This document shows, one piece after another, positions 35,164-45,594 of a stretch of 64,000 nucleotides of DNA (its first letter is position 1; every line of letters begins with the position of its first letter). Source of the DNA: Hydrangea macrophylla (taxonomy: Eukaryota; Streptophyta; Magnoliopsida; Cornales; Hydrangeaceae); assembly GCA_033977485.1 (NCBI GenBank), contig CM066982.1, positions 31,536,218 through 31,600,217 of the forward strand, given 5' to 3'. The notes under the pieces were generated by a model that did no database searches, was not told the origin of the DNA, and saw only the letters and a list, made by a program, of their open reading frames with translations. The position numbers and the translations under genes were made by a program.

Positions 35164-35498
35164 TGATGACGATGACGTTAGTAATAACCTAGTGCCTATT
35201 ATAATAGACATAACCTCGACGTGTATAATTTCTAAGTTAGAAACTAGAGACATACTTGAACTTAGACCTGTACATAGCCAGATACATCAACATTTTCTGT
35301 CTCGCACATATTTTCACAATCGTACATGTACTTAGGGACTCAGGCATGAACTTCTAGACTTCTACCTCGAGATGTAGGACCCATACCACTACCCTATGTG
35401 GAGCCCCACTCAATCTACCCTTGGACACATACAAGCACACACGTACCCGTACACATTGTGCACCCATTGCATGAGATAACTCCCCATCTTTCTTCCTC

Positions 35499-35507
35499 TA
35501 TAAATAA
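35499..35507 (+). promoter_or_regulatory. LTR TATA box
   Basis: TATAAATAA in CCTCTATAAATAAGACACCT; the equivalent in the 3' LTR is at 41635-41642. Confidence 0.6.
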
Positions 35508-36312
35508 GACACCTCTCCTTCACAAACACTCCAGCTGCCCCCTCATATTCATTAGCACACTCACACGCCCACTTAGTAAAGAGGGAGACCGAGAGTGAGA
35601 GTGAGGGATTGAGAAGACCAATATCACACAGTCACCCCCCACATCCACGGCTTGCACACATTCACACCACCAACTCTTCACTCCACCTCTCTACATCATC
35701 TCTGTCTCCTTCCCATCAACACATGCACACGCAGAGAAGTTGAGAAAAGAAGAAGTAGAACGAAGGAGAAGAAGAAAATCAAAGAAGATAGAGAGAAAGA
35801 GAAGGACCGGACTGTACCAAAGGTTAACCCACACCCCCATTTCAATTCTAGACACTTACATGTCATGTAGGAATCCCCTAGACCCTTGCATGCAAGCCAA
35901 ATAGAGCCTTAAGCTCTGTACATGCTCCAACAGCCATTAAAGCTTCACTAAGAAGCTTGATTTATGAATCATTACTTCAACCCCTCAAATCCACACCTTG
36001 CTGACTGGAATGAACCCAGATAGACTCACTGTGAGCGATTTTTGATTAGGAGTCCATTTGATAGGCCATGCAAGGCATTATTCGTTATTTTGGTCGGAAG
36101 AATAATGGACTGGTTGGGTTAGCAAACGAGATTCCTAGGTCTTCATCCTCTAGTATGATGTAGAAGAGGTCCAAAGGATCCACTTGGCATTGGTCTCATG
36201 CGTTTTGACAAAGAGATGAGAGAGATATGAGTATTGGAAGATTTTTCAGTGGCGTAAGGCTCGCCGGCGGCAACTTGGTTGGCCGGAGAAGAAAAAGAGA
36301 AAGGGTTATAAC

Positions 36313-36780
36313 ACCCGGGTTTTTGGACCGAGTCGGGTTTGGGTTAGGATGGGTTTGTGTGTGAGTGGAAATGGGTAATGATCCGGGTAGGGTCGAGTTT
36401 TAATAAAACTCGTGGGTACTTTTAGTGGTACAACGTCATTTTGACGTCGGGCCAGTCTCAAGTTGGGTTTAGGTAATCGGGGCAGGTTAGCTTGTATGTG
36501 TAGTTGGTTTCGGGTCGGGTTCGAATTTGGTGTGGGTTAGGGTTAGTGGATTGGGTTAGTTAGTTAGTGTAATTGGGTCACGGATTCGGGTTGGTTTAAC
36601 CCGAATGAGCTTGTTGGGTTGGGTTGGGTTTATTCAGGAGTGTAAGTGGATAGTTCAGTTAGTTTTGGGTCAGGTCGGGTCGGGTTTGACTCAGTGGATC
36701 ACCCATTTGGGTTATGTTGTGAACCTAAACGGGCTACCCGTTTAGCTTAGGGTCGGTTCGAGTTGACCCGAAGTGTCTGG
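36313..36780 (+). repeat. G-rich GGGTCGGGTTTGGGTT block in the 5' LTR
   Basis: Dense runs of GGG separated by 2-5 bases (GGGTCGGGTT, GGGTTAGGATGGGTT, TTGGGTTGGGTTGGGTTT). Repeated at 42447-42920 in the other LTR. Potential G-quadruplex former on the plus strand. Confidence 0.7.
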
Positions 36781-38124
36781 CTTGTTTATTAATATTAATA
36801 TTATTAATATTAATAGATTTAAATGGTTTTAAGAATTATAAATGGTGTATAATTGTATTATTAATGTTTTCATATAGAATATTATTATATAAAAGTCTTT
36901 ATATTGTAAATATTATTATAGTATTATATATTTATTATTTATATGATTAATATAAATAATGAATGTTAAGTTTCCTTACTATTTGAATAGATATTTAAAT
37001 ACCTATGAGCTCTAGTAAATTATGGAAAATTAGGGGAATGTCCCCAATGCTATTTTATGATATCCCCAAAGTTATAAAAGTTGTAATACTATATCTTAGT
37101 ATTTTTAATAATTAAGAAGGAGCTATTTTACTAGTATATTAATCTAAACGAGCTCCAAAAATTATAAAATAAATACTGGGAGTATACTTTAATGTATATC
37201 ACTAATTAAAATTACTTCCAAGTACTAATTTCTCAGTACAGTTATATCTATGTATTTAAATACCTTTTTGGGTATTTTCTGGTACTTGTAATCTTTATAA
37301 ATTCATATTAATTAATTTAGGACTCCGAAAAATACACGGTCAGTGCCCTGAGTCTTAGAATAATGTATAGAGCGTTCCCCTTATGTTTTGTGACCTTTCG
37401 ACTCGGTCGAAAATACAGTTTGTCTTTAGGCCCCGCATTTGTATATTAAGTCCTACCTTTTACCTCCTAAAACGTGAAGGACTCCGATTTGAATCTAGTC
37501 AATGGCATTGGACTTAGAATACACTACCTTGGGTTTTATAACCTCATTTGGTAAGATTATCATTTTGCCCCTGTAGTTGCACTCACACTTTATTATTATT
37601 TCTTCCTTTTATTGTTATAGAGCTTGACGTACAGCTGCTTTCGGGGATTGGTGACTCAAGGTGAGTTTTCTAACCTCACTCTAGTCCTAATATGATTAAT
37701 TAAAGATACTTACAAGCTGTCTGAACGATGTGTTGTATAGTAATGTGTTATGTATGATGCTATATTTTCCTAGGAATTTGTATCGCTATGATTATTCGTG
37801 CCATGGTAGTGTTATCGTATATGCGAGCATGTTAAGGGTTTTATCTATACGATTATTGGTATCAAATCCTTGTGATGTGATCCATGTTTATATGATGATA
37901 TGTTTCCACTGTTAAGATGATAGATGCATGTTTTGTGATGATGGATAATCAGCGTAGGTAATGCGTGGCATATTAACTAAGTAAATGAAACAAGTAGAAA
38001 TGTATACGAGTAATTGATAATGGACAGCTGCATGTCATGATACGAGATAGTATGCATTGCATGAAGAGCGAGATGTGATTGAATGATAAATGTGATCGAG
38101 AAAGAGAAGTGAATTTGGGTAGAG

Positions 38125-38535
38125 TGCCAATTGGGTGATAGTCTGAGTGCAAGTTGGGCGATAGTTTGAGTGCCAGTTGGGCGACAGTTAATGTGCCAAT
38201 TGGGCGACAGTCAGTGTGCCAGTTGGGCGATAGTTTGAGTGCCAGTTGGACGATAGTTACTGTGTCAGTTGGGCGATAGTTTATTTGCAGTTGGGATCGA
38301 GAAAGAGAAGTGAATTGAGTAGAGTGCCAGTTGGGCGACAGTCAATGTGCCAGTTAGGCGATAGTTTGAGTGCCAATTGGGCGATAGTTAACATGCTAAT
38401 TGGACGACAGTTAACATGCCAATTGGGCGACAGTTAACATGCCAGTTGGGTGACAGTTAGAATATCGGTTGGGGGACAGTTAGAATACCTGTTAGGGCGA
38501 CAGTAACAGTACAACAATTAGATTATCCGTCAGGC
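38125..38535 (+). repeat. Minisatellite, ~21-bp unit GTGCCAGTTGGGCGACAGTTA
   Basis: About 16 imperfect units, interrupted by a repeated GATCGAGAAAGAGAAGTGAAT segment (38094-38117 and 38297-38319), which indicates an internal duplication. The matching array in the 3' LTR is at 44449-44800 with a different copy order. Confidence 0.88.
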
Positions 38536-39315
38536 GACAGATGAATGAGAAAGAGGAAGTGATGAAAAAAAAAAGGGTAGACAAGTGAAACGTTTGGTTT
38601 TGAGATAACTGTCATGAGTCCATTGTTCCAGTCATGGATTTGACGTCCCAATGTGAAAGGTAGTAGGATTGGTCATGCATTAACACACACAAGCACGTTA
38701 ATGGAAGAAGAATGTGTTTGATGATGAATTATGATAATACGCTTAATTGTTTACATATTTTGTTGAGACCTTTGCTATGCCCATCAAAGAATGCGTCTTT
38801 TGATAAGAGATTAACAGTATCCTAAGATACAGAATAATAACGTGAGTTGAGAGATATTTGTATTTATTGATTATTGTGCAGTTGGACTCTCAATCAGCTT
38901 TGTTCCAAAGCTGGCGGCATGTTATGCCCTGGGCATTCCTATATCCAGAGTGATGCAGGTTTGCTAATAAAGAAGGGAGCTCAGGATGCAGTGCTGAGGA
39001 GCGAAGAAGGATAGAGCCGAGCTGGAGATTGGAAATAGTTATCTCAGTAGTTTCTTATGGTTTAGTTTATGTAATAAGTTTAGTATGGACCTCTTGTATT
39101 AAGATGGATGTTATTACCATCGTTTCTATTTTTGCTGCCGTATTTGTATTCTGTTCTGCTTAAGTTATGTTTATACTTTAGCATTGCCCTTACGAATGTT
39201 GTGCGGAGTTAGAAGGACAGAACGGTTAATCAACCAGTCACGTATCTACGGACCCATAAAGGAAAATTTTAATTTTTCCCTATTTTTGGCTTACTCTGGG
39301 CGTGACAAGGTTTTG

Positions 39316-39327
39316 TGGTATCAGAGC
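39316..39327 (+). other. Primer binding site, tRNA-Met type
   Basis: TGGTATCAGAGC eight bases after the 5' LTR, matching the plant initiator tRNA-Met primer site. Confidence 0.9.
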
Positions 39328-39698
39328 TTAGGTTTAGGCTCTCACCGTCTGTCCAACACTCTTAAGATATGAACTCTAAGATACTCATCTGTTTAGTGCC
39401 AGTACTAAGATAGTATCTATTTTGGACAGATAGTTCCCTTAGATGTTTTGTTGAAACGACTTGTCATATTGACGAGAGGTTTAGGCACTGACAAACTTCC
39501 TAAGACGGATCTCGAAGAAGTTAGCTAGCCTAGGGTTTAGAAAGACTAAGGATAAGAAGGCCTTGCTGTTATGATTTTCATGATAGATGTGATTACTGGT
39601 GATTTGATTTAACTATTGCTTGCTACATATCTTTCCTAAGATAGATAAGGTAATGACCAATAGTTGTTTACGTTAATGCACTCATACAGAGATTATAG

Positions 39699-40822
39699 AT
39701 GGCTTATGACACTGGAGGAGCAAGGAACCGAAATGGAACAGGACCATCAAATCCACTTCCGCTAGAGATTGATTCGACCAAACTTTTGGAAGCTCTAGTA
39801 GGAAGAATTAAAAGGGCTAATGCTGCAGTGGGGAATATGGAGAATCGAGGAAACAACAATGGGAATAACCACCATGGTGCATATTACAGGAAGATTGGAG
39901 ACAAATTAATAGGGCATTTCCATGCTCTGAAACCTAATAAATTTGATGGATTAATGGAACCATGGAAGGCTGAACAATGGCTAAGGGAAATGGACCTTAT
40001 TTTTAGTGCTATCGATGTTAACGAAGCGGAGAAACGTCAACTAGCAACCTTTCAGTTGACATATGTAGCTGTTGATTAGTAGGAAGCGGAAGAAGCTGCT
40101 ATGGGGGAAGAAGCGGTCAGAGGATTTACTTGGGCCGCATTCAAAGAAAAGTTTTTAACCAAGTATTTTCCGCTGGTGGAGAGGAACTTGAAGAAGAAGG
40201 AGTTTATGGAACTGACTCAAGGTAACATGACAGTGCATGAGTACACTACTCAGTTTGAACGTCTGTCGTGATTTGCTTATCACATGGTTGACACCCCAGC
40301 AAAGAAGAACGAACAGTATCACCAAGGATTGTCCTTACCACTTCAGGAGACCACTGCGGTGTATGTACACTAGTCGTTTGAGTCACTAGTTGGATTGGCT
40401 ATTCAAATGGAGAATATAAATAAGAAGAGGCAAGTTTTGCTTAAAGATTTCTACCAAGATTCAATCTCGGACCTAGAACCCCAGTGGCCTATCAAGGGAA
40501 CAAGCGCACAAGGACAGGAGAAATGAAACCCCAGAATGATTACCCTCAACATCAGTAAGCTCTACCTACTTTGCCCCAGGCACCACCCCAACAGATAGCA
40601 CCCGTCATTATGGAAGGATATCATGGACCCCTAGCTGCTCAAGGAAAGAACAATAGAGAATGTTTCAGATGCAGAATGCCTGGACACCAGGCTAGAGACT
40701 GTCACATGCCTAAAGTGCACCAACGACAAGGGGTCATCTGCTATAATTGTGACAATCCAGGTCACGTAAGCAAGAACTGCAATGCACCTCGTTGTGGCTA
40801 CCACGGATCACCTGCTCAATGA
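39699..40822 (+). pseudogene. Degenerate Ty3/gypsy gag with two CCHC zinc knuckles
   Basis: Starts MAYDTGGARNRNG at 39699. The capsid-like part includes MEPWKAEQWLREMDLIF and KRQLATFQLTYVAVD, followed by two stop codons where the related minus-strand gag (8890) has Trp-Trp, i.e. TGG-TGG to TAG-TAG. It continues FTWAAFKEKFLTKYFP and TVHEYTTQFERLS, with further stops and frameshifts. It ends with knuckles CFRCRMPGHQARDC and CYNCDNPGHVSKNC (40660-40780), both CX2CX4HX4C. Protease does not follow. It would have formed the capsid and bound the RNA genome. Confidence 0.88.
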
Positions 40823-42446
40823 TAAGATGGCTGTGTGCAAGTGAATGCAATTATCCTAGAAAGAGCAAGCTTTGAGGAAGAAGGTCAATATAATGTGGAA
40901 GGTACGTCTGCACCCTTCTAAACTTGTATTGGAATGTCATGAAAAATTAAGAGCATCGATGCTGATTATGAAAAAGAAAATTTGAAGATTCGAGGAGTGA
41001 GGACAACATGTTGTGCATAGAGTTTTGAACATTCAAAAGAACTTGTGCAAAAATCTGATTAGTTAGCGAGTGGAAACCTCACAACTTTAGAAATTGAGAC
41101 AAGGAGTAGAACTGTGGACATTCTAAGGCTTAGCAAACCCTAGATTTCGAGGACAAAATACTCTTATAAGGTGGGTAGAGATGTAACACCCTAAATTTCC
41201 ATTCCATGTAGGAATTAGAAATGATGACATCACCGTGGTGCGGTTACAAAAGATCCATTAAGATGACCTTAATTAGAAACCTCTATTAGGTCCTATAGTA
41301 ATCGTCTTGATGACGATGACGTTAGTAATAACCTAGTGCCTATTATAATAGACATAACCTCAACATGTATAATTTCTAAGTTAGAAACCAGAGATGTACT
41401 TGAACTTAGACCTGTACACAGGCAGGTACATCTACATTTCTGTCTCGCACTTGTTTTCACAATCGTACACGTACTTAGGGACTCAGGTATGAACTTCTAG
41501 ACTTCTACTCGAGATATGGGACCCACACCACCACTCTATGTGGAACCCCACTCAATCTACCCTTGGACACACATAAGCACACACGTACACATTGTGCACC
41601 CATTGCATGAGATAACTCCCCATCTTTCTCCCTTTATAAATAAGACACCTCTCCCTCACAAACACTCCAACTTCCACCTCATATTCAATAGCACACTTAC
41701 ACACCCAGCTTAGTAGAGAGAGAGACCGAGAGTGAGAGTAAGGGCTTAAGAAGACCAATATCACACAGTCACCCCCACACCCACGGCTTGCACACATTCA
41801 CACCACCATCTCTTCATTCCCCCTCTCTACATCAACTCTATCTCCTCCCCATCAACACATGCACATGTAGAGAAGTTGAGAGAAGAAGAAGTAGAAGGAA
41901 GGAGGAGAAGAAAATCGAAGAAGATAGAGAGAAAATGAAGGACCGGACTGTACCAAAGGTAAACCCACACCCCCATTTCAATTCTGGACACTTACATGTC
42001 CTGTAGGAACCCCCTAGACCCTTGCATGCAAGCCAAACAGAGCCTTAAGCTCTGTACATGCTCCGGTAGCCATTAGAGCTTCACTAAGAAGCTTGATTTA
42101 TGAATCATCACTTCAACCCCTCAAATTCACACAATGATGACTGGAATGAACCCAGATAGACTCACTATGAGCGGTTTTTTATTAGGAGTCCATTTGATAG
42201 GCCATGCAAGGCATTATTCTTTACTTTGGTCAGAAGAATAATGGACTGGTTAGGTTAGCAAATGAGATTCATGGGTCTTCATCCTCTAGTATGTTGTAGA
42301 GGAGGTCCAAAGGATCCATTTGGCGTTGGTCTCATGCATTTTGACAGAGAGATGAGAGAGATATGAGTATTGGAAGATTTTTCGGCAGCATAAGGCTCGC
42401 CGGCGGCAGCTTGGTTGGCTGGAGAAGAAAAAGAGAAAGGGTTATA

Positions 42447-42920
42447 ACACCCGGGTTTTTGGGCCGGGTCGGGTTTGGGTTAGGGTGGGTTAGTATATGA
42501 GTGGAAATGGCTAAGGATCCGGGTAGGGTCGGGTTTTAATAAAACCCGTGGGTGGTACGACGTCGTTTTGACGTCGGGCCAGTCTCGGGTCGGGTTTGGG
42601 TAATCGGGGCAGGTTAGCTTGTGTTTGTAGTTGGTTTCGGGTCGGGCCCGGATTTAGTTTGGGTTAGGGCCCGGATTTAGTTTGGGTTAGGGTTAGTGGA
42701 TTGGGTTAGTTAGTTAGTGTAATTGGGTCACGGATTCGGGTTGGTTTGACCCGAATGAGCTTGTTGGGTTGGGTTTACTCAAGAGTGTAAGTGGATAGTT
42801 CAGTTAGTTTTGGGTCGGGTCGGGTCTGACTCAGTGAATCACCCATTTGGGTTATGTTGTGAGCCTAAACGGGCTACCCGTTTAGCTTAGGGTCGGTTCA
42901 GGTTGACCAGTCGGGTTTGG
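42447..42920 (+). repeat. G-rich block in the 3' LTR
   Basis: Counterpart of 36313-36780, with the phrase GGGCCCGGATTTAGTTTGGG tandemly duplicated at about 42634-42684 only in this copy. Confidence 0.7.
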
Positions 42921-43107
42921 CTTATTTATTAATATTAATATTATTAATTTTAAAAGATTTAAATGGTTGTAAGAATTATAAATGGGTATAATTGTATTAT
43001 TCATGTTTTCATATTATAGAATATTATTGTATAAGAGTCTTTATATTCTGAATATTTTTATAGTATTATATATATTTATTATTTATATGATTATTATAAA
43101 TAATAAA

Positions 43108-43278
43108 GGGAAATGCTATTGTGAGAAGCTTCTCACATGAGAAGGCGGGTTTTAACCGTTGGATGAGCATCTAGCCTTAAGATTCTCTCCAGATTCTTGG
43201 GAATCTTAAGGCTAGATGCTTATCCAACGGTTAAAACTCGTCTTCTCATGTGAGAAGCTTCTCACACTAGCATTACCC
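43108..43278. mobile_element. 171-bp Mutator-type MITE, near-perfect hairpin, in the 3' LTR only
   Basis: Ends are GGGAAATGCTA and TAGCATTACCC. The arms pair over almost their full length, each holding the subterminal palindrome GTGAGAAGCTTCTCAC and the stretch CTAGCCTTAAGATTC. It is flanked by a perfect 9-bp duplication AATAATAAA (43099-43107, 43279-43287), the size made by Mutator-family transposases. The other LTR (about 36950-36975) shows the empty site. It encodes nothing and would be mobilised in trans. Confidence 0.93.
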
Positions 43279-44448
43279 AATAATAAATATTAAGTTTCCT
43301 TAGTATTTAAATAGATATTTAAATACCTATGAGCTCTAATAAATTATAAAAAATTAGGGGAATGTCCCCAATGCTATTTTATGATATCTCCAAAGTTATA
43401 AAAGCTGTAATACTATATCTTAGTATTTTTAATAATTAAGAAGGAGCTATTTTACTAGTATATTAATCATTAAAAATACTAAACGAGCTCCGAAAATTAT
43501 GAAATAAATACTGGGAGTATGCTTTAATGTATATTACTTAATAAAATTACTTCCAAGTACTAATTTCTCAGTATAGTTATATTTATGTATTTAAATACCT
43601 TTTTGGGTATTTTCTGGTACTTGTAATCTTTATAAATTCATATTAATTAATCTAGGACTCCGAAAAATGCCCGGGCAGTGCCCTGAGTCTTAGAATAATG
43701 TCTAGAGCGCTCCCCTTATGTTTTGTGACCTTTCGACTCGGTCGAAAATACAGTTTGTCTTTAGGGCCCGCATTAGTATATTAAGCCCTACCTTTTATCT
43801 CGTAAAATGTGACAGACTCCGATTTGAGTCTATTCAATACCATTGGACTTAGAATGACACGTAGATCACTACCTTGAGGTTATATAACCTCATTTGGTAA
43901 AATTATCATTTTGCCCCTGTAGTTGCACTCATACTTTATGATTATTTCTTCCATTTATTGTTGTAGAACTTGACGTATAGCTACTTTCGGGGATCGGTGA
44001 CTCGAGGTGAGTTTACTAACCTCACTCTAATCCTAATATGATTTATTAAAGATACTTACAAGATGTCTGAACGATGTGTTGTATAGTAATGTGTTATGTA
44101 TGATACTATTTTTTTCTTGGAATCTGTATCGCTATGATTATTCGTGCCATGGTAGTGTTATCGTATATGCGAGCATGTTAAGGGTTTTATCTATATGATT
44201 ATTGGTATCAAATCCTTGTTATGTGATCCATGTTTATATGATGATGTTTCCGCTGTTAAGATGATAGATGCACGTTTTGTGATGATGGCTAATCAGCGTA
44301 GGTAATGCGTGGCATGTTAACAAAGTAAATGAAAGAAGTAGAAGTGTATACGAGTAATTGATAATAGACACCTGCATGTCATGACACGAGTTAGTATGCA
44401 TTGTATGCAGAGCGAGATGTGATTGAGAAAGAGAAGTAAATTTGAGTA

Positions 44449-44800
44449 GAGTGCTAGTTGGGCGACAGTCAATGTGCCAGTTGGGCGGTAGTTTGAGTGC
44501 CAGTTGGGCGACAGTCAATGTGCCAGTTGGGGGACAGTTAACATGCCAGTTGGGCGACAGTCAAAGTGCCAGTTGGGTTACAGTTTGAGTGTCAATTGGG
44601 CGATATTGTGAGTTCCAGTTGGGCTACAGTTAATATGCCAGTTGGGCGACAGTTAGAATGCCAGTTGGGCGACAGTTAACATGCCAGTTGGGCGATAGTT
44701 AGAATGCCAGTTGGGCGACAGTTAACATGCCAGTTGGGCGACAGTTAGAATATCGGTTGGGCGACAGTTAGAGTGCCTGTTAGGGCGACAGTAACAGTAC
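44449..44800 (+). repeat. Minisatellite, ~21-bp unit, 3' LTR copy
   Basis: About 16 units of GTGCCAGTTGGGCGACAGTTA with alternating endings (TTAACAT, TTAGAAT, TCAATGT). Unit order differs from the array at 38125-38535, so the arrays changed after insertion. Confidence 0.88.
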
Positions 44801-45594
44801 CACAGTTAGATTGACTATTAGGTGACAGATGAATGAGAAAGAGGAAGTGATGGAAAAAAAAAGGGTAGACGAGTGAAACATTTGGTTTTGAGATAAGTGT
44901 CATGAGTCCATTGTTCCAGTCTTGGATTTGACGTCCCAATGTGAAGGTAGTAGGATTGGTCATGCATTGACACACACGAGCACGTTATTGGAAGAAGAAT
45001 GTGTTCTATGATGAATTGTGATAATACGCTTGATTGTTTACATATTTTGTTGAGACCTTTGCTATGATCGTGAAAGAATGCATCTTTTGATAAGAAATTA
45101 ACTGTATCCTAAGATACAGAACAACAACGTGAGTTTAGAGATATTTGTATTTATTGATTATTGGGCAGTTGGACTCTCACTCAGCTTTGTTCCAAGCTGA
45201 TGGCATGTTACGCCGTGGGCATTCCTACGTCCAGAGTGATGCAGGTTTGTTAATAAAGAGGGGAGCTCAGGATGCAGTGCTGAGGAGCTAAGAAGGACAG
45301 AGCCGAGCTAGAGATTAGAAATAGTTATCTCAGTAGTTTCTTATGTTTTAGTTTATGTAATAAGTTTAGTATGGACCTCTTGTATTAAGATGGATGTTAT
45401 TACCATCGTTTCTATTTTCGCTGCTGTATTTGTATTCTGTTATGTTTAAGTTATGTTTACACTTTAGTATTGCCCTTACGAATGTTGTGCAGAGTTAGAA
45501 GGACAGAACAGTTAATCAACTAGTCATGTGTCTACAGACCCATAAAGGAAATTTTTAATTTTTTCCTATTTTTGGCTTTCTCCGGGGCGTGACA

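Larger units (their letters stand above)
35164..39307 (+). repeat. 5' LTR of the nested element, missing its first ~126 bp
   Basis: Begins at TGATGACGATGACGTTAG, which matches 41308 inside the other LTR, and ends GGCGTGACA. It contains TATAAATAA (35499-35507), a G-rich block (36313-36780), an AT-rich block (36780-37330) and a 21-bp minisatellite (38125-38535). No gene is seen. Confidence 0.88.
35164..45594 (+). mobile_element. Gag-only Ty3/gypsy (chromovirus-like) element nested in the Ogre-like LTR (10.4 kb)
   Basis: Two long LTR copies (35164-39307, 5' truncated; 41182-45594) flank a 1.87-kb interior. It has a tRNA-Met primer site, one broken gag with two zinc knuckles, and a polypurine tract, with no pol. 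LTR ends TGTAACACCC...GGCGTGACA are typical of Del/Tekay-like elements. The LTRs are far longer than the interior. The left LTR lacks its first ~126 bp and about 34 bp of the host LTR are also missing, so no target duplication remains. Confidence 0.87.
41182..45594 (+). repeat. 3' LTR of the nested element (4413 bp, carries a MITE)
   Basis: TGTAACACCCTAAATTTCC ... GGCGTGACA, preceded by the purine tract AAGGTGGGTAGAGA (41168-41181). It matches 35164-39307 throughout from 41308 on. It has a TATA box at 41635-41642, a G-rich block (42447-42920), a MITE (43108-43278) and a minisatellite (44449-44800). Confidence 0.9.

Noticed and set aside
35398..35870. Small frames in the LTR leader, repeated at 41516-42006
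   Set aside because: Low-complexity Ser/His/Pro then Lys/Glu text just after the TATA in both LTR copies; an untranslated leader is more likely.
36313..36780. GGGTTAGG/GGGTTTGGG text suggesting interstitial telomere repeats
   Set aside because: Plant telomere unit TTTAGGG is not tandem here; units vary and belong to the LTR G-rich block.
38125..38535. Regularly spaced 21-bp repeats resembling a CRISPR-like array
   Set aside because: Units are directly tandem with no unique spacers and lie in a plant LTR present twice; a minisatellite.
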